Source: an uncultured Oscillospiraceae bacterium
GTDB lineage: Bacteria > Bacillota > Clostridia > Oscillospirales > Oscillospiraceae
DNA: 64,000 bases
Direction: 5' to 3'
Assembly: GCA_950075865.1 (NCBI GenBank)
Contig: CATMVA010000001.1
Span: forward strand, 239,189-303,188
The notes beneath the pieces are model-generated. The model did not search any database, was not told where the DNA came from, and saw only the letters and a list, made by a program, of their open reading frames with translations. The position numbers and the translations under genes are program-made. Shown in pieces: positions 37,868 to 50,365 of the stretch; positions within the stretch are counted from its first letter, which is position 1; each line of letters starts with the position of its first letter.

Positions 37868-39043
37868 TCACTTCTCCCCCCGCCGGGCCAGGAACCGCTC
37901 CAGGCGGCTGAGGGCCTCGGCCAGATCCTTCATGGATGCGGCGTAGCAGGCCCGGACATAGCCCTCGCCGCCGGGGCCGAAGGCGCTGCCGGGAATGACG
38001 GCTACCCGCTCGGCGGCCAGGAACCGGTCGCAGAACTCCTCACTGGTCAGCCCGGTGGACTTGATGCAGGGGAAGGTGTAGAAAGCCCCCCTTGGTTCAA
38101 AGCAGTCCAGTCCCAGCTTCCGGAACCCGTCCACCAAAAACCGGCGGCGGCCATCGTACTCGCTCCGCATGGCCTCGATGTCTCCGTCCCCGTGCTCCAT
38201 GGCCTCGATGGCCGCGTACTGGCTGGTGGTAGGGGCCGACATGATCCCGTACTGGTGGAGCTTGGTCATGGCGCCGATCAGCTCTTTGGGACCGCACACA
38301 TACCCCATGCGCCACCCGGTCATGGAGTAGGCCTTGGAAAAGCCGTTGACCACGATGGTCCTCTCATACATCCCGTTCAGGTTCGCCATGGACACATGCT
38401 TCTGCCCATAAGTCAGCTCGGCGTAGATCTCGTCCGAGATCACCATGATATCGGTGCCCTTCAGCACCTCGCCCAGCGCGGCCAGATCCTTCCGGTCCAT
38501 GATCCCTCCGGTAGGATTGCAAGGAAATGGCAGCACCAACGCCTTGGTCCTTGGAGTAATGGCCGCCTTTAGTTCCTCCGGTGTCAGCCGGAACTCGTTC
38601 TCCGCGTGGGTCTCCACATAAACGGGCACTCCGTGCATCATGGACACCAGCGGACCGTAGCACACAAAGGAGGGCGTTGGGATAATGACCTCGTCCCCCG
38701 GCTCGATGAGACACCGGAAAGCCAGGTCTAGTCCCTCGCTCCCCCCCACCGTGACCAGGATCTGCCCTACAGGCGCGTATTCCAGGTCAAACCGGCGCTT
38801 GAGATACCGGGCGACGGCCTGCCGCAGATCGGAAAGCCCCGCGTTGGGGGTATACTTGGTAAAGCCCTTCTCCAAGGAGTAAATGCCCGCGTCCCGGATG
38901 TGCCAGGGCGTCTGGAAGTCGGGCTCCCCGATCCCCAGGGAGATCCCCCCCTCCATCCCCTGAAGCAGGTCAAAATATTTCCGGATGCCTGAGGGAGGGA
39001 TACTCTTGACCCTCCCGCACATCACCTTTCCGTAGTCCATCAC
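37868..39043 (-). CDS. PLP-dependent aminotransferase class I/II
   Basis: PPSGIRKYFDLLQGMEGGISLGIGEPDFQTP; NGFSKAYSMTGWRMGYVCGP. Confidence 0.93.
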   Translation of the reverse strand: MMDYGKVMCGRVKSIPPSGIRKYFDLLQGMEGGISLGIGEPDFQTPWHIRDAGIYSLEKGFTKYTPNAGLSDLRQAVARYLKRRFDLEYAPVGQILVTVGGSEGLDLAFRCLIEPGDEVIIPTPSFVCYGPLVSMMHGVPVYVETHAENEFRLTPEELKAAITPRTKALVLPFPCNPTGGIMDRKDLAALGEVLKGTDIMVISDEIYAELTYGQKHVSMANLNGMYERTIVVNGFSKAYSMTGWRMGYVCGPKELIGAMTKLHQYGIMSAPTTSQYAAIEAMEHGDGDIEAMRSEYDGRRRFLVDGFRKLGLDCFEPRGAFYTFPCIKSTGLTSEEFCDRFLAAERVAVIPGSAFGPGGEGYVRACYAASMKDLAEALSRLERFLARRGEK

Positions 39044-39522
39044 TCAAACACGAACCTTTCCTCCTGGGGCTCCTGTACCGGGAAGATCAGATGCTTCTCC
39101 TTGTACTTTTTCAGGATAAAATGGGTGGCCGTCCCGGTCACGTCCTCCAGGGTGGCCAGCTTCTCTCCCACGAACTGAGCCACCTCCTTCAGGGTCCGCC
39201 CCGAGATGATGACCGTCAGGTCGAAGGCTCCGCTCATCAGATACACCGACTCCACCTCGTCATACTGATAGATCCGTTGGGCGATCCGGTCAAAGCCGTC
39301 CCCCCGCTGGGGTGTCACCTTGACCTCGATGAGGGCGGTGACCGCCTCCCGCTGGGTGCGGTCCCAGTCCACGATGGTCTTGTAGCCCAGAATGATGTGC
39401 TCCTTCTCATACCGGGCGATGGTCTCGGCCACCTCGGTCTCGGTGGATCCAGTCATAGCGGCCAGTTGAGCGTGGGTCATGGTAGGGTCGTTCTCCAAAA
39501 GCTGCAGCAGTTTGGTGTCCAC
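39040..39522 (-). CDS. Lrp/AsnC family transcriptional regulator
   Basis: VDTKLLQLLENDPTMTHAQLAAMTGSTETEVAETIARYEKEHIILGYKTIVD; GTG start after GGAGG; overlaps aminotransferase by 4 nt. Confidence 0.9.
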   Translation of the reverse strand: MDTKLLQLLENDPTMTHAQLAAMTGSTETEVAETIARYEKEHIILGYKTIVDWDRTQREAVTALIEVKVTPQRGDGFDRIAQRIYQYDEVESVYLMSGAFDLTVIISGRTLKEVAQFVGEKLATLEDVTGTATHFILKKYKEKHLIFPVQEPQEERFVFE

Positions 39523-39556
39523 AGTATGTTCCTCCTTTTCGGCCAAAGGGCTTGTC

Positions 39557-40126
39557 TCAATAGGTACGGGTACAGATCTCCCGGATCTTGGCCTGGATGA
39601 CCTTCAAATCGTCAAAAGTCTCCGGACGGCGGCGGGGATCCCGCAGCAGGGCGGCCGGATGGTAGAGGGCGATGCGGAAGATCCCGTCCTTCTCAAACCA
39701 CTGTCCATGGTCTTTGGTGATCTTGAAGTCCTCCCGGATATAGGTCATGGCGGCGATCCGGCCCAGACAGATAATGATCTTGGGCTTCAAAAGGCGGATC
39801 TGGGTCTCCAGCCACTGGGAGCACGCCTCCTGCTCGATGTTCAGCGGATCCCGGTTCTGGGGCGGGCGGCACTTGACCATGTTGGCGATATACACATTCT
39901 TTGCCCGGCTGAGATCGATGATCTCCAGCATATCGTCCAGCAGCTTGCCGCCCCGGCCCACAAAAGGCCGGCCGGTCAGGTCCTCCTGTTCTCCGGGGCC
40001 CTCTCCGATGCACATGACCTCCGCATCCGTAGGGCCCTCCCCAAAGACTACATTGTTCCGGGTATCGGCCAGGGCGCAACGGCGGCAGTTCAAGCATTCC
40101 TCACGCAGGCTTTCCCATTCTCCCAT
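39557..40126 (-). CDS. Uracil-DNA glycosylase, Fe-S type (family 4-like)
   Basis: CLNCRRCALADTRNNVVFGEGPTDAEVMCIGEGPGEQEDLTGRPFVGRGGKLLDDML. Confidence 0.93.
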   Translation of the reverse strand: MGEWESLREECLNCRRCALADTRNNVVFGEGPTDAEVMCIGEGPGEQEDLTGRPFVGRGGKLLDDMLEIIDLSRAKNVYIANMVKCRPPQNRDPLNIEQEACSQWLETQIRLLKPKIIICLGRIAAMTYIREDFKITKDHGQWFEKDGIFRIALYHPAALLRDPRRRPETFDDLKVIQAKIREICTRTY

Positions 40127-40386
40127 GTTCTCTTTCCCCCTTCTTTTTTCTGTATCATATCATACCACAGTTCCCTAAAATTGAAAAGACAGGGACAGCG
40201 CAAAAGTTTCTTTTCTTGTTTTTCCTCTTTTTTCGTGATACAATGAGCAAAATGCTTGCTTGCAAGGGCATTTTTACGAAGCCGTCCATCCCGTAGCCGC
40301 GCAGGGCTCGGGTGGGCAAAGCCCGCAAACTTGCGAAGCAAGGATGCCTGCGGGTATGATACATTGACAAAAAGGAGGTCTTTCCT

Positions 40387-41046
40387 ATGACGGACATGGA
40401 ACTGCGGCAGGAGATCTGCCAGATCTGCCATCTGCTCTACGACCGGGGTTATGTGGTCAGCAACGACGGCAATGTGTCGGCCCGGACCAAACGGGGCACC
40501 GTCCTCATCACCCCCTCCGGGGTGGGCAAGGGCCGGATGACCCCCGACATGCTGGTGGAGACCGACCTGGAGGGAAATATCCTCTCCGGAGACCGGCACC
40601 CTTCCTCCGAAAGCAAGATGCACTGGATGGTCTACCGGGAGCGTCCCGACATAATGGCGGTGGTCCACGCCCACCCTCCTATGTCCACCGCCTTTGCCAT
40701 CTGCCGCCGCCCATTGAAGGAGCGGTACCTGGCCGAGCTGGTGATCGGCCTGGGCGAGGTACCGGTCACCGAATTCGCCATGCTCTCCACTGAGGAAGTC
40801 CCCGACTCGGTCCAGCCCTTCGTCCACAACCATTCGGCCGTTCTCCTGGCCAACCACGGCGCCCTCACCTGGGGCCCCTCCCTCCTGTCCGCCTTCGACC
40901 GGATGGAGACCGTGGAACAGACCGCTAAAATCTACTACTACGTCTCTCAACTGGGCGGCGGGACGGAGATGACCCCGGAGCAGGCCGACACCCTTCGCTC
41001 CATGACCGGCTTCTATCAGAAGCTGGCCCAAAAGCGGGAGAGCTGA
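40387..41046 (+). CDS. Class II aldolase/adducin family protein (fuculose-phosphate aldolase-like)
   Basis: NVSARTKRGTVLITPSGVGKGRM, VVHAHPPMSTAFA, LANHGALTWGPSLLSAFDRMETVEQTAKI. Confidence 0.88.
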   Translation: MTDMELRQEICQICHLLYDRGYVVSNDGNVSARTKRGTVLITPSGVGKGRMTPDMLVETDLEGNILSGDRHPSSESKMHWMVYRERPDIMAVVHAHPPMSTAFAICRRPLKERYLAELVIGLGEVPVTEFAMLSTEEVPDSVQPFVHNHSAVLLANHGALTWGPSLLSAFDRMETVEQTAKIYYYVSQLGGGTEMTPEQADTLRSMTGFYQKLAQKRES

Positions 41047-41057
41047 CCCCATCCATA

Positions 41058-41089
41058 AAAAAGGACCCGGCCACCGCCGGGTCCTTTTT
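41058..41089. terminator. Intrinsic terminator between convergent genes
   Basis: aaaaaggacccggc-cacc-gccgggtccttttt. Confidence 0.85.
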
Positions 41090-41097
41090 CCTGTCTC

Positions 41098-41892
41098 TCA
41101 ACCGTAAAAGGCGTGATTTCCGATCACATAGAGCTGCGCCTTATTCTGGGAGGCCCAGCAGGGGATCCCCTTGCCGTTGAAGAAGAAGGCCCCCGGCACC
41201 ACATTGGCCCCCTCCAGCGCCAGCCTGGCCGCCACGATGGAATCCTCGTTCGGCGTGGCATTGGTAGCCCCGGCAAACTGGTTGGGCTGGTAGATCACGT
41301 CATACACCGAATTGGGGAACTGGCCGTCACGGACCCGGTTCATGATCACGCTGCCCACGGCCAGCTTGCCCTCAAAGGGCTCCCAGCCCGCCTCATGCAT
41401 GATGACACGGGAGATCAGGTCCAGCTCTTCCTCCGTGTAGGGCAGCTCCTCCGAGAGGGGCGCCTCCCCCAGAGTGAACTCCACCTGCCCGGTCCAGGCC
41501 ACCGTACCCCCCATGGCGATACACAGGGGCACTGAGGAGAGCATGGGCATCCCGTCCTCCTCCCGGGCGGGAAGGCCTTGAGGCACATAGCGATACCGCC
41601 CGTTGATCACAAAGTAGCAGTCCCCTGCCCGGGCAGTTAATGTAAAGCCCTCTCCCTTTGCAGTATAGAGCCCGTCCTCCTCGCTAATCTCAGCCTCAGG
41701 GCAGAAGAGCCTGATCCCCTCGTCAAAGGGCAGAAAGGAGGTCCACCCATAGAGGGTCCCCCGCAGCTCGACCTCCTCCCCATTCACAGTCACGGCCACC
41801 GTAGGCCGCTGGATGCTCTCGGCACTTGCGGACAATACCATGGTCCCGGCCAGAAGGACAGAGAGCAGAAACGCCGTCATTCGTCTTTTCAT
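41098..41892 (-). CDS. sleB: Cell wall hydrolase, SleB type
   Basis: YTEEELDLISRVIMHEAGWEPFEGKLAVGSVIMNRVRDGQFPNSVYDVIYQPNQF; N-terminal copper-amine-oxidase-N-like domain. Confidence 0.85.
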   Translation of the reverse strand: MKRRMTAFLLSVLLAGTMVLSASAESIQRPTVAVTVNGEEVELRGTLYGWTSFLPFDEGIRLFCPEAEISEEDGLYTAKGEGFTLTARAGDCYFVINGRYRYVPQGLPAREEDGMPMLSSVPLCIAMGGTVAWTGQVEFTLGEAPLSEELPYTEEELDLISRVIMHEAGWEPFEGKLAVGSVIMNRVRDGQFPNSVYDVIYQPNQFAGATNATPNEDSIVAARLALEGANVVPGAFFFNGKGIPCWASQNKAQLYVIGNHAFYG

Positions 41893-42179
41893 ACTGTACC
41901 TCCACACCCCCAATATATGGGGTTTGTAACCATATTGTAACCCATTCCATGGCAAATTGCAACCCCATATATCAAAAACCTGCCCGGAAACCACCCACAA
42001 TATCGAAAGTCCCCGCCCCGGCGATCCAAAATCGTCCGCTGCACAAATTTTGCCGGAAACATTCGGAAAATGAAAATGTGGAGTTAACCGCTCCGTTGTG
42101 ATAAATTACAATCAGAAGTGTAAAATCGCGCCTATGTTCGTTGAAAAATGGTAAAAACTTGGAAAGTGGGGGTGAAAGG

Positions 42180-44090
42180 ATGGATTCTGTTACACGGAAG
42201 CTGTTGGAACTGCTTTCGGACGGCCACTTTCTGACCGGTGTCCAGTTGGCCCAGTCCCTTGGGATCAGCGAGCGGACCGTGCGGACGAGGCTGGGAGAAT
42301 TAAGCCTGGCCCTGGAAAACCACGGAGCCAGAGTGGAGGCCAAGCGCCGGATCGGACACCGGCTGTTGGTGGAAGATCGGGCGGCGTTCGAGGCGTGGAG
42401 AGCAGAGCTGACCGCCGAAGGAGATGTTGTTCCCGCCACCTCCGATGAGCGGGTGCAGTTCATTTTGGCCTACTTACTGAACCATGACGACTATATCAAG
42501 CTGGAAGACCTGAGCGCCCTGCTCTACATTTCCCGGAACACGGTGACCGCCGACCTGAAGCGGGCCGAAAAGATTCTGGAGGAACACCATCTGAAGATCC
42601 ACCGTCGGCCGAATTACGGGATCCGCTTAGAAGGCAGCGAATTTGACCGCCGGATCTGTATTGCTAAGCGGATGGTACGCGACGACTTCTACGCCGGCGA
42701 CCCCAAAAGCGAGGCCGTCCTTCTCCGGACGATCCTGTCTGCGGTGAGCAAGGAACTCCGCTTTCAGATGACCGAGGGCTCCTTCCGGGCCATGATCGTC
42801 CACCTCCACGTCGCCAACCAGAGACTGCAGCAGGGCCATGCTATGGCCTATACCGACGCGGCCCGGACCGAGCTGCGCCAGAGCGCGGCGCCAGCGTCCC
42901 TGATCGCCGCCCGGCGGCTTGCCCAGGAGGTAGAAAAACACACCGGGGTCTGCTACAGTGAGGACGAGATCCTGTATCTGGCCATCCACCTCAGCGGAAA
43001 AACCACCTCCGATGGAGAGAAAAGCAGCAGTAGCGACCTGTTTCAGGCCCATCAGGCCGAGGAACTGGCTGACTGGATGCTGGAGGCGGTCTATGCCGGA
43101 AACGGTTTGGATTTCCGGAACGATCAGAATCTTCGGAACGCCCTGTGTCAGCATTTGATCCCCCTGGATACCCGGCTGCGCTTCGACATTCCCCTGACCA
43201 ATCCCATTCTGGACCACATCAAGACGGAGTACTCCTTTGCCTTCATGGTTGCCACCACCGCTTGTACCGTGCTGCGTGCCCAGTATAAAAAGCCGATCCC
43301 CCAGGGGGAGGTAGGATATATTGCCATCCTGTTCGGCCTGGCCATCGAAAAGCGGGACAAGGTATTCCGCCGCAAGAATATCGTGGTGGTGTGCGCTTCG
43401 GGGCGGGGAACCTCCCAGCTCTTCCTCTATAAGTGCAGGCAGGCCTTTGAAAAGTATATCGACCACATCTATGAGAAAACCATTTACGAGCTCTCCGAGC
43501 TGGACTATAAGGACCTAGAGATCGACTGCATCTTCTCCACGATCCCTCTGGACATGCCCCTTCCAGTGCCCATCTATCAGGTGTCGCCCTTTCTGGACAG
43601 TCAGGAGGTAGACCGCCTCCAGCGGATCTTCACGTTGGGGGACGATGATTTCCTCACCCACTACTTTGATGCCCGCCTCTTTCTCCCCCGGATAGAGGAG
43701 ACCGACAAGGCGGCCATTCTCCGGCGAATGTGCAACCATGCCGGACAGTTCAGGACCCTGGAGGAGGAGTTCTATTCCCTGGTCCTGAAGCGGGAGGAAA
43801 TGGGCCAAACCGATTTCGGAAACCTGGTGGCCATCCCTCACGCCTACCGGATCGCTTCCCCGGACCGATTTGTCATGACCGCCATTCTGGACAAGCCCAT
43901 CTGGTGGGGGCACAACGAGGCTCAGGTGATCTTCCTGGTCTCCTTGCCAGAGAGCACGGACGAAACCGTGGAGAGCTTTTACCGGGCCATGCTGAACTTC
44001 CAGGCCGACCCGAATCTGGTGGCCCGGGTCATTGAAAATCCCACCTTTACCACCCTGATGCAGGCATTTCGGGAGGCAGGCCAGCGGTAA
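42180..44090 (+). CDS. PRD-containing transcriptional activator (BglG/LicR/MtlR type, HTH-PRD-EIIB-EIIA)
   Basis: HTH motifs, two PRD-like regions (IVHLHVANQRLQQGH; YLAIHLSGKT), NIVVVCASGRGTSQLFLYKC EIIB, C-terminal EIIA2-like region. Confidence 0.88.
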   Translation: MDSVTRKLLELLSDGHFLTGVQLAQSLGISERTVRTRLGELSLALENHGARVEAKRRIGHRLLVEDRAAFEAWRAELTAEGDVVPATSDERVQFILAYLLNHDDYIKLEDLSALLYISRNTVTADLKRAEKILEEHHLKIHRRPNYGIRLEGSEFDRRICIAKRMVRDDFYAGDPKSEAVLLRTILSAVSKELRFQMTEGSFRAMIVHLHVANQRLQQGHAMAYTDAARTELRQSAAPASLIAARRLAQEVEKHTGVCYSEDEILYLAIHLSGKTTSDGEKSSSSDLFQAHQAEELADWMLEAVYAGNGLDFRNDQNLRNALCQHLIPLDTRLRFDIPLTNPILDHIKTEYSFAFMVATTACTVLRAQYKKPIPQGEVGYIAILFGLAIEKRDKVFRRKNIVVVCASGRGTSQLFLYKCRQAFEKYIDHIYEKTIYELSELDYKDLEIDCIFSTIPLDMPLPVPIYQVSPFLDSQEVDRLQRIFTLGDDDFLTHYFDARLFLPRIEETDKAAILRRMCNHAGQFRTLEEEFYSLVLKREEMGQTDFGNLVAIPHAYRIASPDRFVMTAILDKPIWWGHNEAQVIFLVSLPESTDETVESFYRAMLNFQADPNLVARVIENPTFTTLMQAFREAGQR

Positions 44091-44214
44091 CCGATAGGCA
44101 AAGCGCACAAAACTTGCCGGATTAAAGTCGGAAATTTTGACGCTGGAGTTCAAAGCAGGATTTGGTACACTAAATACAGATTGATCCGGCCGGATCAGAA
44201 AAGGAGCAATATCT

Positions 44215-44532
44215 ATGGAGGAAGCAAAAGACCTTGACATGATCGTAATGGAGATCATCGTCCATGCAGGAAACGCAAGAAGCCTGGCTATTGAGGCCCT
44301 CCGCTTTGCCAGAACAGGTGACTTTGTTCAGGCAGATAAAAAGCTGAAGGAATGCCATGAGGAGCTGGCCGAAGCCCATCACGCCCAGACCGATCTTCTG
44401 GTGGATGAGAGCAATGGAAATCCCTCCCCTGTCTCCCTCATCATGGTCCATGCCCAGGATCATCTGATGAACGCGTTGACCGTAAAGGATCTGGTTTCCG
44501 AAATGATCGCCATCCTGAAAGAGAAGGAGTGA
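44215..44532 (+). CDS. PTS lactose/cellobiose transporter subunit IIA
   Basis: MIVMEIIVHAGNARSLAIEALRFARTGDFVQADKKLKECHEELAEAHHAQTDLL; VHAQDHLMNALTVKDL. Confidence 0.93.
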   Translation: MEEAKDLDMIVMEIIVHAGNARSLAIEALRFARTGDFVQADKKLKECHEELAEAHHAQTDLLVDESNGNPSPVSLIMVHAQDHLMNALTVKDLVSEMIAILKEKE

Positions 44533-44537
44533 CCGCT

Positions 44538-44840
44538 ATGAAAAAGATCGTACTGCTTTGTGCCAACGGCATGTCCACCGGAATGCTGATGAACAAGATG
44601 CGGGACGCTGCCGCCCAGACCGGCTACGAGTGCACCATCAATGCCTACGCCATTTCCCAGGCCCAGAGCGTAGCCGCCGACGCCGACTGCGTTCTCATTG
44701 GCCCCCAGGTCCGCTTTGAGATGGAGGGCGTCCAGAAGCTCCTCCCCGGCATCCCTGTGGAGGTCATTGCGATGACTGACTACGGCCGTCTCCGGGGGGA
44801 CAATGTCCTTGCCATGGCCAGGAAGCTCATCGGCGACTGA
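44538..44840 (+). CDS. PTS sugar transporter subunit IIB (cellobiose type)
   Basis: KKIVLLCANGMSTGMLMNKMRDAA. Confidence 0.93.
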   Translation: MKKIVLLCANGMSTGMLMNKMRDAAAQTGYECTINAYAISQAQSVAADADCVLIGPQVRFEMEGVQKLLPGIPVEVIAMTDYGRLRGDNVLAMARKLIGD

Positions 44841-44879
44841 ATGAGAGAAAAGACATAAAAAGCGAGAGGAGATATCACT

Positions 44880-46178
44880 GTGAGTAAATTGGATAAGATT
44901 ACCGAAAAGGTAATGAAATTCGCCCAGCTCCGCTACATCAAGATCATCATGAATTCCTTTATGGGGATCGCCGGATTCTCTATTGGCGCCTCCCTGTTCT
45001 CCCTGGTGAAGTCCATCCCCATCCCCTTCTGGCAGGACTTCATGACCAGCAGCGGTCTTGGGGACATCCTGAGCATTCCCATCAATATGGTCTCCAACCT
45101 GTATGCCGTCATGGTTGTGGTCTGTGTGGGCTATGAGGTCGCCAAGTCCTTTGAGCAACGAGCCCTTCCCGTGGCCATGACCGCCTTTGGTGCCTTCATG
45201 ATCCTGACTCCCTTTGAGGCCACCGTCCGCATCACCGATGCTGCCGGTCAGATGGTCACCGGCACCGCCAGCAATGTGCTCTCTCTGACTCCGCTGGGAT
45301 CTCAAGGCATCTTCCTGGCCATGTTCTCCGGCCTGCTGGCCGCCCGTATCTATGTGTTCCTCATCAAAAAGAACATCAAGATCAGAATGCCTTCCTCCAT
45401 TCCTCCTTCGGTGGCCGGTATGTTCGAGACCATGATCCCCGCTGGTCTGGTATTTATCGTGTTTATTGCCATTCGCATGATTTTTGCCGCTACCCCCTAT
45501 GGCACTGCCCAGAGCTTCATCTACACCATCCTCCAGGCTCCCCTGGTGGGTGTGGGAGCCACTCCCGTGGGCGCGGCCATCTATCTGATGGCCGGTAAGT
45601 TCCTCTGGATGTTCGGCATCCACGGTGATATGCTGGCCTATGCCACGCTGGGCTCTGTCCGCAGCGCCGCCACCCAGGCCAACATGGCCGCCTTTGCCGC
45701 CGGCGAGGCCGTCCCCTATCTGGAGTGGACCCTGCTCACCCCCATTACCAACGCCGGTATTCTGGCTCTTACCCTGCTGCTCCTTATCTCCAAGTCTCAG
45801 CAGCATAAGAGCCTGGGCCGGATGGCCATCGCCACCTCGGTCTTTAATATCACCGAGCCCATCATGTTCGGTCTGCCCGTCATTCTGAATCCGGTGATGG
45901 CGCTCCCCTTTGTTCTCACCCCCGGTATCGATGTGCTACTCACCTCTCTGGTGATGCGCATGGGTTTGATCGCCCCCTCCACCGGTGCCGCCCTGTCTAA
46001 CGTGATCCCCACTCCCATCTACTTCTGGATGACCACCAACTCCATCTCCGGTCTGATCTGGGGCGTCCTCCTTATCGTGATCAATATGGCGATTTTCTTC
46101 CCTTTCTTCAAGGTAGCCGAACGTATGGCCGTCAAGGAGGAGCAGGAGGAGCTGGCCGCCCAGGAAAACGGGAACTAA
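44880..46178 (+). CDS. PTS sugar transporter subunit IIC (cellobiose type)
   Basis: GTG start; IIC signatures WMFGIHGD, FNITEPIMFGLPVILNP. Confidence 0.93.
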   Translation: MSKLDKITEKVMKFAQLRYIKIIMNSFMGIAGFSIGASLFSLVKSIPIPFWQDFMTSSGLGDILSIPINMVSNLYAVMVVVCVGYEVAKSFEQRALPVAMTAFGAFMILTPFEATVRITDAAGQMVTGTASNVLSLTPLGSQGIFLAMFSGLLAARIYVFLIKKNIKIRMPSSIPPSVAGMFETMIPAGLVFIVFIAIRMIFAATPYGTAQSFIYTILQAPLVGVGATPVGAAIYLMAGKFLWMFGIHGDMLAYATLGSVRSAATQANMAAFAAGEAVPYLEWTLLTPITNAGILALTLLLLISKSQQHKSLGRMAIATSVFNITEPIMFGLPVILNPVMALPFVLTPGIDVLLTSLVMRMGLIAPSTGAALSNVIPTPIYFWMTTNSISGLIWGVLLIVINMAIFFPFFKVAERMAVKEEQEELAAQENGN

Positions 46179-46202
46179 TTTTAGCGCTCATTTATAATTT
46201 GT

Positions 46203-46237
46203 GTGGCCCTGCTGTCCCTTCTGGGCGGCAGGGCCAC
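46203..46237. repeat. Intercistronic stem-loop between PTS IIC and GH1
   Basis: gtggccctgc...gcagggccac, no strong T-tract. Confidence 0.5.
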
Positions 46238-46254
46238 GCGCTTATTGAATTTGA

Positions 46255-47796
<1,542 letters not shown>

Positions 47797-47856
47797 CCCC
47801 CGCTCCTTCCCAACCGCTCCATAGCGGTCAAATCTTTCACAAACCCTCCAGCTGGA

Positions 47857-48034
47857 AATTTTTGTACAACTATCGCCCCCATGACCTCCCGTTTTCCCTC
47901 TCCACGCCCTAATTGTACGCTGTTGCACATTCCAAAAAATTCAAAACTCCGTTTTTCAGGGTCAAAACCCCCGAAAACAGGCTCAAACCACCCCCAAAAC
48001 AGAGCAAAACCGAATTTCCAATTTTTGTACAACT
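47857..48034. repeat. Two direct copies of AATTTTTGTACAACT in AT/C-biased intergenic DNA
   Basis: Identical 15-mers at 47857-47871 and 48020-48034, each containing palindrome TTGTACAA. Confidence 0.7.
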
Positions 48035-48099
48035 TCCCTTCCCCGCCTCCTAACAAAATCCCCCAAAATAATTTTCCAAAAATAGTTCCGCAAAAGAAG

Positions 48100-48135
48100 A
48101 AAACGCCCCGTTTCCAAATGGAAACGGGGCGTTTT
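48100..48135. terminator. Intrinsic terminator between GH1 side and guaB
   Basis: aaaacgccccgtttcc-aaat-ggaaacggggcgtttt. Confidence 0.8.
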
Positions 48136-48195
48136 TATTCTCTCAACTTTTCCTCTCCAACTTCCCTTCTCCGGAGAGGGTCCCCAGCCCCATTT

Positions 48196-49671
<1,476 letters not shown>

Positions 49672-49749
49672 TCAGCATCTCTCCTTCTCACTTGTAAATT
49701 TTATCTATTTTAATCTGAGCAGCCCTCATTTGTCAATGGTCAAAAGCAC

Positions 49750-50361
49750 TCAATTTCCGCCCTTTTCTCCCAATAAAAGCATACTTTTGCAGCACAAGTC
49801 CTCCAAGTCCTCCCCGGTGGCTGCGGGAAGCCGGAGTTTGGACCCGCAGGCAGCACATTGAAGTTCAATAGAGCTATAGCCCACCTGGATTCGGTACTCT
49901 TTAGAGCCGCAAGCACAGGAGATCCCACCCCTGGCGGCAATATCCCGCAGCTCCTCCATCATCTCGGTCATAATGACCGGATTGAGGAAAGTCCTCTCCT
50001 CCCCAATCTGCTCCTGGGCTTGCTGGGCAGACTCCTCCAAGCGGCGGAGCGCCCGGAAAACAGGCCCGGACTCTCCTACATAAAGGCAGTCAAGTCCGGT
50101 AGCCTTGCACGAGAAGGCCAACGCCTTCTCGCGAAGGAAGGCATGGGCCGGACAGCGGATATGATGGTCCTCCTTGCAGTAGGGGCAGGGCACGGTCAGG
50201 TCTGCGTGGTCGGCCTCCATCTCCACCTGAAGGGCCGAGCCTCCACAGGGACAGGGTAGCTTACAGGGGGCGGCCGCCAGCCGGAACTCCGACTGCTCCA
50301 CCACCACGCTCTGCCCACATTTGGGGCAAATGTATGCCAAAGTACGTTTCGGTTCTTCCAT
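49750..50361 (-). CDS. Hypothetical zinc-ribbon-rich protein
   Basis: Three CxxC/CxC-type clusters: YICPKCGQS, LPCPCGG, VPCPYCKEDHHIRC, plus ISCACGSKE...LQCAACGSKLRL. Confidence 0.65.
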   Translation of the reverse strand: MEEPKRTLAYICPKCGQSVVVEQSEFRLAAAPCKLPCPCGGSALQVEMEADHADLTVPCPYCKEDHHIRCPAHAFLREKALAFSCKATGLDCLYVGESGPVFRALRRLEESAQQAQEQIGEERTFLNPVIMTEMMEELRDIAARGGISCACGSKEYRIQVGYSSIELQCAACGSKLRLPAATGEDLEDLCCKSMLLLGEKGGN

Positions 50362-50365
50362 ACTA

